From: Pandoraea sp.
GTDB taxonomy: Bacteria; Pseudomonadota; Gammaproteobacteria; Burkholderiales; Burkholderiaceae
Direction of reading: 5' to 3'
Assembly: GCF_004297875.1 (NCBI RefSeq)
Contig: NZ_SCSK01000006.1
Coordinates: 186,001-250,000, forward strand
DNA length: 64,000 nucleotides
Shown piece by piece: positions 27,678 through 38,285 of this stretch (position 1 is the stretch's first letter; each line of letters begins with the position of its first letter). A model generated the notes under the pieces. It searched no databases. It was given only the letters and a program-made list of their open reading frames with translations, and had not been told where the DNA came from. The position numbers and the translations under genes were made by a program.

Positions 27678-27692
27678 AAAAGGAGCCGCACG

Positions 27693-29723
27693 ATGTCAGC
27701 AATGCCCGATACCGAACCGAGCGACCTGCCCTGCGAGGTGCGCAAGCGCGACGGACGCCGGCTACCGTTCGACGCCACCAAAATCCGCTCCGCGATTGCC
27801 CGCGCGGGCCAGGCCAGCGGCGAATTCGGCGCCTGCCAGGCCGAATTGCTCGGCGCCCAGGTCGTCAGGACGGTAAGTGACCGTTTTCCGGGGCAGACGC
27901 CCGCCATCGAGCAGATTCAGGACGTGGTCGAACTCACCCTGATCGCCGCCGGTTATCTGAGAACCGCGCGCGCCTATATCGTCTATCGCGAGCGGCACGC
28001 GAATCTGCGTCAGGACCGCAAAGCCCAGGTAGATGTGGCGTCATCCATCAACGAATACCTGAATCGCCAGGATTGGCGCGTCAATGCCAATGCCAATCAG
28101 GGTTATTCGCTGGGTGGCCTGATTCTCAACGTGGCCGGCAAGGTCACCGCCAACTACTGGCTGTCTCACGTCTATGCCCCGGAGGCCGGCGCGGCTCACC
28201 GGGAGGGCGACATCCACATCCATGACCTGGACATGCTCTCGGGCTACTGCGCCGGCTGGTCGCTGCGCACCCTGCTCACCGAGGGGTTCAACGGCGTACC
28301 GGGCAAGGTGGAAGCGGCGCCGCCCAGGCATCTGTCGAGCGCGGTCGGACAGATCGTCAACTTCCTCGGCACCATGCAGAATGAATGGGCCGGCGCCCAG
28401 GCGTTCTCGTCCTTCGACACTTACATGGCGCCGTTCGTGCGCAAGGATCGAATGACCTACCGGGAGGTCAAGCAGCACATCCAGGAGCTGATCTATAACC
28501 TCAACGTGCCGTCCCGCTGGGGCACCCAGACCCCATTCACCAACCTGACCTTCGACTGGACCTGCCCGGACGATCTGCGCGAGCAGGTCCCGGTGATCGG
28601 CGGCCAGGAGATGCCCTTTGCCTATGGCGAATTGCAGGCCGAGATGGACCTGATCAACCAGGCCTACCTCGAGGTCATGACCGAAGGCGACGCCAAGGGC
28701 CGGGTGTTTACCTTTCCCATTCCGACGTACAACATCACGCCGGCGTTCCCCTGGGAAAGCGAGAACGCCGCGCGGCTGTTCGACATGACCGCCAAATATG
28801 GCCTGCCTTACTTCCAGAACTTCGTGAACTCGGAACTGAAACCCAATATGGTTCGTTCCATGTGCTGCCGGCTGCAGCTGGATCTGCGCGAGTTGCTCAA
28901 GCGCGGCAACGGCCTGTTCGGCAGTGCCGAGCAGACCGGCAGTATCGGCGTGGTCACGATCAACTGCGCGCGCCTGGGCTATTTGTACCAAAGTGACGAA
29001 GCAGGATTGCAGACGCGGCTCGACGAGCTGCTGGCGATCGGCCGCGATACGCTCGAGGTCAAACGCAAGCTCATCCAGCAGTTGATGGACCAGGGGCTGT
29101 TTCCTTATACCAAGCGCTATCTCGGCACGTTGCGCAACCATTTCTCGACGCTCGGGGTGAATGGCATCAACGAGATGATCCGAAACTTCAGCGGCGACGA
29201 GCACGACATTACCACCGACTGGGGCCACGCTTTCGCCTTGCGCTTTCTGGATCACGTGCGTGCGCGCATCGTTGCCATTCAGGAGGAAACCGGGCACATG
29301 TATAACCTCGAGGCAACACCCGCCGAGGGCACCACCTACCGTTTCGCCAAGGAGGACAGCAAGCGCTGGCCGGACATCCTCCAGGCCGGCACGGCGGCGC
29401 AGCCGTACTACACCAATTCCTCGCAACTGCCGGTAGGGTGCACCGACGACCCTTTCGAAGCCCTGGAGCGCCAGGAAGCCCTGCAAGCCAAATACACCGG
29501 CGGCACCGTGCTGCATCTCTACATGGGAGAGCGCCTGTCCAGCGGCGAGGCTTGCAAGCGACTGGTACGCCGGGCACTGGAGAATTTTCGCCTGCCGTAC
29601 ATCACCGTTACACCCACTTTTTCCATTTGCCCCACGCATGGCTATCTGGCCGGGGAACACGCGTTCTGCCCCAAGTGCGACGAAGAAATCCTGGCGCGCA
29701 AGCGCGGCCAGCTCGTCGCTTGA
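27693..29723 (+). CDS. nrdD: Anaerobic (class III) ribonucleoside-triphosphate reductase, large part lacking the glycyl-radical tail
   Basis: It reduces NTPs to dNTPs without oxygen. 676 residues; AGGAG ends 7 bases before the ATG at 27693. An ATP-cone opens the protein (VRKRDGRRLPFDATKIRSAI, about residues 12-100), the catalytic barrel follows with SGYCAGWSLRTLL and the likely thiyl cysteine in RSMCCRLQ (Cys391/392), and a zinc site closes it (Cys646, His649, Cys659, Cys662). In E. coli NrdD the zinc cysteines are followed by the radical glycine in RVCGY within the same chain; here the chain stops 14 residues after Cys662. The missing segment is a separate gene 26 bases downstream. Flanked by NrdR and Fnr-like sites. 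Confidence 0.93.
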   Translation: MSAMPDTEPSDLPCEVRKRDGRRLPFDATKIRSAIARAGQASGEFGACQAELLGAQVVRTVSDRFPGQTPAIEQIQDVVELTLIAAGYLRTARAYIVYRERHANLRQDRKAQVDVASSINEYLNRQDWRVNANANQGYSLGGLILNVAGKVTANYWLSHVYAPEAGAAHREGDIHIHDLDMLSGYCAGWSLRTLLTEGFNGVPGKVEAAPPRHLSSAVGQIVNFLGTMQNEWAGAQAFSSFDTYMAPFVRKDRMTYREVKQHIQELIYNLNVPSRWGTQTPFTNLTFDWTCPDDLREQVPVIGGQEMPFAYGELQAEMDLINQAYLEVMTEGDAKGRVFTFPIPTYNITPAFPWESENAARLFDMTAKYGLPYFQNFVNSELKPNMVRSMCCRLQLDLRELLKRGNGLFGSAEQTGSIGVVTINCARLGYLYQSDEAGLQTRLDELLAIGRDTLEVKRKLIQQLMDQGLFPYTKRYLGTLRNHFSTLGVNGINEMIRNFSGDEHDITTDWGHAFALRFLDHVRARIVAIQEETGHMYNLEATPAEGTTYRFAKEDSKRWPDILQAGTAAQPYYTNSSQLPVGCTDDPFEALERQEALQAKYTGGTVLHLYMGERLSSGEACKRLVRRALENFRLPYITVTPTFSICPTHGYLAGEHAFCPKCDEEILARKRGQLVA

Positions 29724-29749
29724 TTCCACCACTCGTAAAAGGTGACACC

Positions 29750-29944
29750 ATGATCGAACTATCCGAACCCACCCGCCTGAGCGCCGAAACCATTGAATTG
29801 AGGGACGAAGAGCGCCAGCCCTGCGAAGTCTGGACACGGGTGATGGGCTATCACCGCCCGGTGGCCAGCTTCAATATCGGCAAGAAGGGCGAACATGCCG
29901 AACGCCGCTTTTTCAGCGAGCGACGCTGTAACCAGGCGGCTTGA
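29750..29944 (+). CDS. Small glycyl-radical subunit of anaerobic ribonucleotide reductase (64 aa)
   Basis: A 64-residue protein with its own AAGGTG ribosome site and ATG at 29750, in a different frame from nrdD. Residues 28-50 read WTRVMGYHRP then FNIGKKGEHA, matching the C-terminal tail of NrdD proteins (RVCGY followed by FNxGK and ExxxRR in E. coli). Gly33 would be the radical site made by NrdG. It therefore supplies the domain that the preceding NrdD lacks, comparable in idea to YfiD/GrcA for pyruvate formate-lyase. Separate initiation looks more likely than frameshifting, since no slippery heptamer is visible. Five bases separate it from nrdG. Confidence 0.82.
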   Translation: MIELSEPTRLSAETIELRDEERQPCEVWTRVMGYHRPVASFNIGKKGEHAERRFFSERRCNQAA

Positions 29945-29948
29945 TCTC

Positions 29949-30617
29949 ATGGCCGCCCTGCGGGTCGGCGGCCTTGTGCCGCTGACTTCCATCGATTTTC
30001 CCGGACACCTTGCGGCGGTGGTGTTCTGCCAGGGCTGCGCCTGGCGTTGCGTCTACTGCCAGAACGCGCATCTGATTCCGGCCGATGCGCCTGCCGAACG
30101 CTCCTGGGACGATGTGCTGGCGTTTCTCGGCCGTCGGCGCGGCCTGCTCGATGGCGTCGTGTTCTCGGGCGGCGAGCCGACGCTGCAATCCGCCCTGCCC
30201 GAGGCCGCGCAAGCGGTTCGCGACCTGGGGTTGCGCGTCGCCCTGCACAGCGCCGGCATGGCCCCGGAGCGGCTGGCTGCGGTACTGCCGCTGGTGGACT
30301 GGATCGGCCTGGATATCAAGGCTCCCGTCATATTCCACGAGAGTATCGTGGGTGCGCCACGCGCCTCGGCCAAGGTGATGCAGTCATTGCGGCTGATCCA
30401 GGAAAGCGGGACCGATTATGAGTGCCGGACGACCTGGCACCCGGCGCTGTTTCCCGAACCGGAACTGCTGGCCTTGGGCGATGCGCTGGCGCGCCTGGAT
30501 GTGCGCGCCTGGAGCGTACAGGCGTGCCGCCTGCCCGGCATGCCGGCGCCGGCCATGAAAGGTCTGGCCGAGCGATTGGCGGGGCGCTTCGAGCGCTTCA
30601 CGATTCGCGAATCCTGA
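29949..30617 (+). CDS. nrdG: Anaerobic ribonucleotide reductase activating protein NrdG (radical SAM)
   Basis: A radical-SAM enzyme that forms the glycyl radical of class III reductase using S-adenosylmethionine and a 4Fe-4S cluster. From the ATG at 29949 it has 222 residues. The cluster motif is CAWRCVYC (Cx3Cx2C) near residue 31, with VFSGGEPTLQ, DWIGLDIKAP and YECRTTWHP as further family signatures. It follows the small glycyl-radical gene after 4 bases, so the three genes are one operon closed by the terminator at 30662-30696. Confidence 0.93.
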   Translation: MAALRVGGLVPLTSIDFPGHLAAVVFCQGCAWRCVYCQNAHLIPADAPAERSWDDVLAFLGRRRGLLDGVVFSGGEPTLQSALPEAAQAVRDLGLRVALHSAGMAPERLAAVLPLVDWIGLDIKAPVIFHESIVGAPRASAKVMQSLRLIQESGTDYECRTTWHPALFPEPELLALGDALARLDVRAWSVQACRLPGMPAPAMKGLAERLAGRFERFTIRES

Positions 30618-30661
30618 GCAGCCGATCCTTCCGCCCACACCAGCGGGCCGCAGGCGGACGC

Positions 30662-30696
30662 AAAAAAACCCGCGCCAGCGACCCGGCGCGGGTTTT
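30662..30696. terminator. Bidirectional intrinsic terminator between nrdG and dps
   Basis: AACCCGCGCC (30667-30676) and GGCGCGGGTT (30685-30694) form a 10-bp stem with an 8-base loop, extended by A/T pairs: seven A precede it and TTTT follows. It can serve nrdG on the plus strand and dps on the minus strand. Confidence 0.85.
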
Positions 30697-30715
30697 GCTT
30701 CGCCCGGCGCGCCGC

Positions 30716-31204
30716 TTATTGCAGCAGGGCGCGCAGCATCCAGGCGGTTTTTTCGTGCACCTGCATGCGTTGCGTGAGCAGGTCGGCCGTCGGCTCGTCA
30801 TGGGCGTCATCGACGATCGGGAAAATCGAGCGCGCGGTGCGCACCACGGCCTCCTGGCCGGCAACCAGTTGCGCAATCATTTCGTCGGCCGTGGGCACGC
30901 CCTCGGCTTCGGCAATCGACGACAGCGCGGCAAACTCCCGGTAAGTGCCCGGCGCCGGGAAGCCCAGCGCGCGAATGCGCTCGGCGATCAGATCGACAGC
31001 CAGGGCAAGCTCGGTGTACTGCGCCTCGAACATCAGGTGCAGCGTGTTGAACATCGGGCCGGTGACATTCCAATGGAAATTATGGGTCTTCAGGTACAGC
31101 GTGTAAGTGTCGGCCAGCAAATGATTGAGGCCTTCGACGATTTTCCTGCGATCCTTGTCGCTGATGCCGATATTGACCACGGTGACGCTATTTTTCTTTG
31201 CCAT
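30716..31204 (-). CDS. dps: Dps-family DNA-binding ferritin-like protein
   Basis: Dps dodecamers bind DNA and oxidise ferrous iron with hydrogen peroxide, protecting DNA from oxidative damage. The 162 residues match the family. The ferroxidase residues lie in [13 protein letters not shown] and [23 protein letters not shown], with the second helix signature [16 protein letters not shown]. The N-terminus is short (AKKNS), with few Lys for DNA binding. It lies downstream of oxyR on the same strand, and in many bacteria OxyR activates dps; that link is inferred here. Confidence 0.94.
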   Translation of the reverse strand: MAKKNSVTVVNIGISDKDRRKIVEGLNHLLADTYTLYLKTHNFHWNVTGPMFNTLHLMFEAQYTELALAVDLIAERIRALGFPAPGTYREFAALSSIAEAEGVPTADEMIAQLVAGQEAVVRTARSIFPIVDDAHDEPTADLLTQRMQVHEKTAWMLRALLQ

Positions 31205-31323
31205 GGGGTTCCTCTGAAATAAAGGTTGAGGCTAAGCCGCTGGCTGGCGGGGTTGCCCAAAATTCGCCGCGGGACGGCCTTGCCGATCACACACCGCGAG
31301 CAGTCGATGCGTCTCGTCAGGCA

Positions 31324-31413
31324 CTATACCGTCAGCGCGTAGCTGGCCAGAACATGCTGCACCATGCGCGACATATCGCGCCAGGTCGTCGGATCGTTTC
31401 GCTCAATTCTCAT
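31324..31413 (-). CDS. Possible 29-aa small protein between oxyR and dps
   Basis: A 29-codon frame (ATG at 31413, TAG at 31324-31326) preceded at 5 bases by a full AAGGAGG ribosome site (31419-31425 on the plus strand reads CCTCCTT). It begins MRIERNDPTTWRDMSRM and ends HVLASYALTV: a charged, Trp-containing start then a mildly hydrophobic end. I do not recognise it. The perfect ribosome site is the main support. It lies in the 347-base gap between oxyR and dps, which otherwise shows only the presumed dps promoter region, where I could not identify a convincing OxyR site. Confidence 0.45.
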   Translation of the reverse strand: MRIERNDPTTWRDMSRMVQHVLASYALTV

Positions 31414-31551
31414 CGTGGCCTCCTTGGCGCCATCAACAGAGTCGACGTAACGATCTTAGCGTTCGCAATTCGCGCGTTCCAATTGATTATTGAAATCCGC
31501 TCGATAAAAAATGTCGTGCCAGTGCCGCTCGGGCAGCGCCGCACCCGGCGT

Positions 31552-32496
31552 TCAGTTTGCCGAGACGGGCAAATCGAGCATCTTCACACCCGGCAGCTGA
31601 CATGCCTTGATGGCCTCGCACACGGCTTCGATCGCCGGCATGCGCGTGAAACTCTTGCGCCAGGCCAGCACCACCCGACGGTCGGGCACCGGCGCCTCGA
31701 ACGGCACATAGCGCAGCAGCCCATCCTTGGCATGAATGTCGGGCACCGACGTCATCGGCAGCACCGTGATGCCCACGCCGCTGGCAACCATGTGGCGGAT
31801 GGTCTCGAGCGACGATCCCTCGAAGGTTTTCTGGATTCCGTCGGCATTCTGGGAAAAACGCATCAGCTCCGGGCACACGCCCAGCACATGATCGCGAAAG
31901 CAATGGCCGCTACCGAGCAGCAGCATGGTCTCCTGCTTGAGGTCGCCAGCGGCAATCGATTTGCGCTCGACCCACTCATGATGACGCGGCAGCGCCACTA
32001 CGAACGGCTCGTCGTAGAGCGGACGCACCATCAACCCGCTTTCCGGGAAAGGCAGCGCCATGACGGCCGCATCGATCTCACCCTGCTTGAGCAACTCGAT
32101 CAGCTTGAGCGTGTAGTTCTCCTGCAGCATCAACGGCATCTGCGGCACCCGCTCGATCATTTCCTTGACCAGCGCCGGCAGCAAATACGGTCCGATCGTG
32201 TAAATCACGCCCAGGCGCAGCGGCCCGGCCAGCGGGTCGCGCCCCTGCTTGGCCAGTTCCTTGATAGCCAAGGTCTGTTCGAGCACGCGCTGCGCCTGCG
32301 CGACGATCTGCTCGCCCAGCGGCGTGACGCTGACCTCGGCGGCGCCACGCTCGAAGATTTGCATGTTCAGTTCGTCTTCGAGTTTCTTGATCGCCACCGA
32401 CAGCGTCGGCTGGCTGACGAAACAGGCTTCGGCAGCCCGGCCGAAATGACGCTCGCGCGCCACGGCCACGATGTATTTGAGTTCGGTGAGCGTCAT
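31552..32496 (-). CDS. oxyR: Hydrogen peroxide-responsive regulator OxyR
   Basis: A LysR-family regulator that activates peroxide defence when a disulfide forms. From the ATG at 32496 (MTLTELKYIVAVARERHFGRAA) it has 314 residues. The N-terminal winged helix includes CFVSQPTLSVAIKKLEDEL. Redox cysteines Cys199 (GSGHCFRDHVL) and Cys208 (GVCPEL) are both present, at the same numbers as in E. coli, which separates OxyR from other LysR proteins. It lies in the conserved order recG, oxyR, dps, with a DUF4148 gene inserted between recG and oxyR. Confidence 0.96.
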   Translation of the reverse strand: MTLTELKYIVAVARERHFGRAAEACFVSQPTLSVAIKKLEDELNMQIFERGAAEVSVTPLGEQIVAQAQRVLEQTLAIKELAKQGRDPLAGPLRLGVIYTIGPYLLPALVKEMIERVPQMPLMLQENYTLKLIELLKQGEIDAAVMALPFPESGLMVRPLYDEPFVVALPRHHEWVERKSIAAGDLKQETMLLLGSGHCFRDHVLGVCPELMRFSQNADGIQKTFEGSSLETIRHMVASGVGITVLPMTSVPDIHAKDGLLRYVPFEAPVPDRRVVLAWRKSFTRMPAIEAVCEAIKACQLPGVKMLDLPVSAN

Positions 32497-32602
32497 ATGA
32501 AATTTATCGGCTACGGGGAAATGATAGATTTTCTTTTTTATAGCACAAATGTATGTAAGAAAACATCGGGCCAACTCCCTTGCACCGCGGCGCGGCCTCC
32601 CG

Positions 32603-32652
32603 CAAAAAAGCAAAGCCCCGGCCGGGCGATTCGCGCTGGACCGGGGCCGGGG
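32603..32652 (-). terminator. Likely terminator of the DUF4148 gene
   Basis: On the minus strand CCCCGGCC and GGCCGGGG (32645-32652 with 32616-32623) form an 8-bp stem with a 21-base loop, followed by CTTTGC and a T run of six (32604-32609). It would separate the DUF4148 gene from oxyR. Confidence 0.6.
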
Positions 32653-32689
32653 ATGCGCCTGCGCGCATCCGGTATAACCTGCTGTCGCG

Positions 32690-32980
32690 TTACTGGTTCG
32701 AATACAGATTGGAATTCACGCTGGCGACCACCAGTCCGGCGGGCACCGGCGCGCTGGCCAAGGCTTGCGCGGCAGGCGCTGCTTTCGGATAAACCGTATT
32801 GGTTTGTTGCACCAGGCCTTGCGATTCCGCATTGATCAGGTCGGCGCGCACTGCGGCACGGCTCAGCGTGCTCACACCGATCCATGACGTATCGGTACCC
32901 ACATCGGCGCTACCGCGAGCAAACACCGGGGCAGCAACAAAAGCGGACAACAGAGCGGCAACAATCAGAGGGGTTTTCAT
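32690..32980 (-). CDS. DUF4148 domain exported protein
   Basis: A 96-residue protein with a signal peptide (KTPLIVAALLSAFVAAPVFA) and a short mature part. The pattern of a conserved signal, a RADLINAESQG segment and a Pro/Ala-rich tail is that of DUF4148, a family nearly confined to Burkholderia and relatives and often present in many copies. RADLI..ESQGL near the middle is the family core. Function is unknown; members are probably periplasmic. AGGAG lies 8 bases upstream of the ATG. It stands alone between recG and oxyR with its own terminator. Confidence 0.82.
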   Translation of the reverse strand: MKTPLIVAALLSAFVAAPVFARGSADVGTDTSWIGVSTLSRAAVRADLINAESQGLVQQTNTVYPKAAPAAQALASAPVPAGLVVASVNSNLYSNQ

Positions 32981-33168
32981 GACATTTCTCCTGTCGAATA
33001 TAAGGGGGCGGCATTCAAGGTATTTGCACCGCCGACAGGATCAGTGTATTCCCTATGCTATCGAATAAAAACATCGATTAGTGAAATTCATTGTTGTCGC
33101 CAATGGAATAATCGATGGCATCCCAATTGCGCTCAATGACGTGCTGGTTGGGTGCGCGAACTCAAACA

Positions 33169-35340
33169 TCAGGCGCTGAGAAAGGCTTCTCGCGCCCCCA
33201 GCCAGCGTTCGAGATGTGCAGCCACGCCGACGGGATCGTCACGCAACAGCGCCTCGGCGGCCTGCCGGGCGGGCTCGATCAGCCAGGCATCTTCCACGAG
33301 ATCGACGAACCGCAACATTGCCGCGCCGGACTGCCGAGCCCCGAGGAATTCCCCCGGCCCGCGTATTTCAAGGTCGCGGCGCGCGATCTCGAAACCATCG
33401 CCGGTCTCGCGCATGGTTTGCAGACGGGCCTTGGCGGTCAACGACAGGGGCGTGGCGTACATCAGCACACAGACTGATTCGGCCTGCCCGCGACCGACCC
33501 GCCCGCGCAACTGGTGCAGTTGCGCCAGACCGAAGCGCTCGGCATGCTCGACGACCATCAGCGAAGCATTCGGCACATCCACCCCCACCTCGATGACCGT
33601 GGTGGCCACCAGCAGATGCAGCGTGCCGCGCGTGAATGCATCCATCACCGCGGCCTTGTCGGCCGGTGGCAGACGACCATGCACCAGGCCCACCTGCAAT
33701 TCGGGTAAGGCGGCCATCAGTTGCTGGTGCGTGTCGATCGCCGTTTGCAGCTGCAGCGCCTCGCTCTCCTCGATCAGCGGGCACACCCAGTAGACCTGCC
33801 GCCCGGCCAGCGCCGCGGCACGCACGCGCGCCACGACTTCTTCGCGGCGCGTATCGCTGATGACTTTGGTCAGCACGGGCACCCGGCCCGGCGGCAATTC
33901 GTCGATCAGCGACACATCCAGGTCGGCATAGTAGGTCATCGCCAAGGTGCGCGGGATCGGCGTGGCGCTCATCATCAGTTGATGCGGCACCGCGCCGCCG
34001 GCATCAGACGTTGTGGCAATCTTGCCGCGCAGCGCCAGACGCTGCGCGACACCGAACCGGTGCTGTTCGTCGACCACCGCCAGTCCGAGCCGGGCGAATT
34101 CGACGGTATCCTGAATCATCGCGTGCGTGCCGATCACCAACTGGGCTTCGCCGCTGGTCACCTGCGCCAGGGCCGCGCGCTTTTCGCGCGCCTTCAGGCT
34201 GCCCGCCAGCCAGACCACCCGCACGCCGAGCGGCGCCAGCCAGGCCGAGAGCTTCAGCAGATGCTGCTCGGCGAGGATTTCCGTAGGTGCCATGATGGCG
34301 GCCTGATACCCGGCGTCAATGGTTTGCGCCGCCGCCAGCGCGGCAATAATCGTCTTGCCGCTGCCGACGTCGCCCTGCAGAAGGCGCTGCATCGGATGCG
34401 GTGCCGCCAGGTCGGCGCGAATTTCGCGCCAGACGCGCTGCTGAGCCCCGGTCAATGCGAACGGCAAGGCGGACTCGAAGCGCGCCAGCAGCCCATCGGC
34501 GCGCGGCGTGCCGCACAGGCGGGGCGCAGCCACGCGCCTGCGTGCGGCCTGCGCGCGCTTGAGCGACAACTGCTGGGCCAGCAGTTCCTCGAACTTGATG
34601 CGCAGCCAGGCCGGATGGCTGCGCTCGACGAGCGCGGCCTGTGGCGCATTGGCCGGCGGATTGTGCAGCAGCCGTACGGCGTCGGCCAGGGACGGCAAGG
34701 CGCCGTTGGCCAGCACCCCCAGCGCGTCATTCAGTATTCCGGGCGGCAACTGTTCGGGTAACGGCGTGCGCTCGAGCGCATTGGCAATCGCCCGGCGCAA
34801 ATAGGCTTGACTGACGCCGGCCGTGCTCGGGTAGACCGGCGTGAGCGATTGCGGCAGCGGCGCTCCTTCGTCCACCACCCGGTAAGCAGGATGAACCATT
34901 TCCAGGCCAAAGAAGCCGCCGCGCACGTCGCCGCGCACCCTTACCCGCACGCCAGGCGCGAGTTGTTTCTGCTGACTGCCGTAGAAATTCAAGAATCTCA
35001 GCGTCAGCTCTTCTTCGCCTTGCTGCACGCGCACGACCCATTGGCGGCGCGGCCGAAAGGTGACCTCGCTGGCGACTACCACGCCCTCCACCTGGGCGTT
35101 CTGCCCCGGCAGGAGATTGTCGATTGGCGTGAGCGTCGTCTCGTCCTCGTAACGCATCGGCAGATGCAGGATGAGATCGATGTCGCGCGCCAGCCCAAGC
35201 TTGGCCAGTTTGTCCGCCGGGCGCGGCTTGGCGCGTGCCGCCGGCGCCGGACTGAGCCGCTGACTATCGGCCTGTTCTGCTGGCGCCGGATCCCGGTCGG
35301 GCGTGGCCTGGTCTTTCGCTTTCGAACGGCGCTCGGTCAT
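33169..35340 (-). CDS. recG: ATP-dependent DNA helicase RecG
   Basis: RecG remodels stalled forks and branched DNA. The ATG at 35340 ([10 protein letters not shown]) gives 723 residues; a TTG five codons upstream is an alternative. After a charged, Pro/Ala-rich N-terminal 45 residues comes the wedge domain ([13 protein letters not shown]), then motif [17 protein letters not shown], motif [11 protein letters not shown], motif [15 protein letters not shown], and [15 protein letters not shown] with the TRG-like C-terminus RGRVGRG. It is divergent from queA with only 52 bases between the starts. Confidence 0.95.
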   Translation of the reverse strand: MTERRSKAKDQATPDRDPAPAEQADSQRLSPAPAARAKPRPADKLAKLGLARDIDLILHLPMRYEDETTLTPIDNLLPGQNAQVEGVVVASEVTFRPRRQWVVRVQQGEEELTLRFLNFYGSQQKQLAPGVRVRVRGDVRGGFFGLEMVHPAYRVVDEGAPLPQSLTPVYPSTAGVSQAYLRRAIANALERTPLPEQLPPGILNDALGVLANGALPSLADAVRLLHNPPANAPQAALVERSHPAWLRIKFEELLAQQLSLKRAQAARRRVAAPRLCGTPRADGLLARFESALPFALTGAQQRVWREIRADLAAPHPMQRLLQGDVGSGKTIIAALAAAQTIDAGYQAAIMAPTEILAEQHLLKLSAWLAPLGVRVVWLAGSLKAREKRAALAQVTSGEAQLVIGTHAMIQDTVEFARLGLAVVDEQHRFGVAQRLALRGKIATTSDAGGAVPHQLMMSATPIPRTLAMTYYADLDVSLIDELPPGRVPVLTKVISDTRREEVVARVRAAALAGRQVYWVCPLIEESEALQLQTAIDTHQQLMAALPELQVGLVHGRLPPADKAAVMDAFTRGTLHLLVATTVIEVGVDVPNASLMVVEHAERFGLAQLHQLRGRVGRGQAESVCVLMYATPLSLTAKARLQTMRETGDGFEIARRDLEIRGPGEFLGARQSGAAMLRFVDLVEDAWLIEPARQAAEALLRDDPVGVAAHLERWLGAREAFLSA

Positions 35341-35392
35341 CGATTGGGTCAACACAAGTAAAATAGCGGCTGCTCCTCATTGTAAACGCAGG

Positions 35393-37655
<2,263 letters not shown>

Positions 37656-37721
37656 CGGATCGTCGATTGGTGCGCCAGCGATGGTAGAATGTTCGGCTAC
37701 TTGAAAAGCGGGAGGAACCTA

Positions 37722-37886
37722 ATGCCCGCTGAGAGGCCAGAGCACCATCGCAACGTCCTATGCTGTGATGGGAATATTCTGATTATGGGGGCGTGGCATT
37801 CCGTTTGCCCGACATTCTGGAATAAGTCAAACTCTGCCTGGCCATCGACTTCCGACCACACCATTTTGGAGAACCGAACGTGCTGA
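37722..37886 (+). CDS. Possible upstream ORF overlapping the yajC start (54 aa)
   Basis: A 54-codon frame starts at an ATG (37722) with a GGAGGA ribosome site six bases upstream and ends TGA (37884-37886), five bases inside yajC. The ribosome site and ATG lie in the loop of an AGCGGG/CCCGCT hairpin (37706-37711 with 37725-37730). The peptide (MPAERPEHHRNV, later Trp- and Cys-containing) resembles nothing I know and has no signal peptide. It could control yajC-secDF translation or be chance. Confidence 0.3.
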   Translation: MPAERPEHHRNVLCCDGNILIMGAWHSVCPTFWNKSNSAWPSTSDHTILENRTC

Positions 37887-38203
37887 TTTCCAACGCTTTT
37901 GCCCAGACTACCGCTGGCAGCCCGACCAGCAGCCTGATGAGCTTCCTGCCGCTGGTATTGATGTTCGTGGTGCTGTACTTCATTATGATTCGGCCGCAAA
38001 TGAAGCGCCAAAAAGAGCACCGCAACATGCTTGCCGAATTGACCAAGGGCGACGAAATCGTCACCTCCGGCGGCCTGGCCGGGAAAATCACCAAAGTTGC
38101 CGATAATTTCATCAGCGTCGAAATTGCCGAAGGCATAGAAATCAGCGTGCAAAAGAGCGCCGTCACGACGCTGCTGCCCAAGGGCACGCTGAAGTCGCTC
38201 TGA
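37880..38203 (+). CDS. yajC: Preprotein translocase subunit YajC
   Basis: A small inner-membrane partner of SecDF. 107 residues with a GTG start at 37880, preceded by GGAGA. One transmembrane helix at about residues 18-38 (SSLMSFLPLVLMFVVLYFIM) is followed by the family signature IRPQMKRQKEHRNML and a cytoplasmic domain with LTKGDEIVTSGGLAGKI. It is followed 82 bases later by secD. Confidence 0.94.
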   Translation: MLISNAFAQTTAGSPTSSLMSFLPLVLMFVVLYFIMIRPQMKRQKEHRNMLAELTKGDEIVTSGGLAGKITKVADNFISVEIAEGIEISVQKSAVTTLLPKGTLKSL

Positions 38204-38285
38204 CCCGCTCCGCGTATCGCCAGGTGTCCGCCGCGACGGCGGACCCGTTTCCGGCTCCTTCGACGCACCTGCTCCGCTGCCGATC

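Noticed and set aside
29690..29750. Programmed frameshift joining nrdD to the glycyl-radical ORF
   Set aside because: No slippery heptamer is apparent, and the small ORF has its own ribosome site and ATG; kept only as an alternative.
31205..31323. OxyR binding site in front of dps
   Set aside because: I could not find a convincing ATAG-N7-CTAT-type tetramer array; OxyR control is left as inference.
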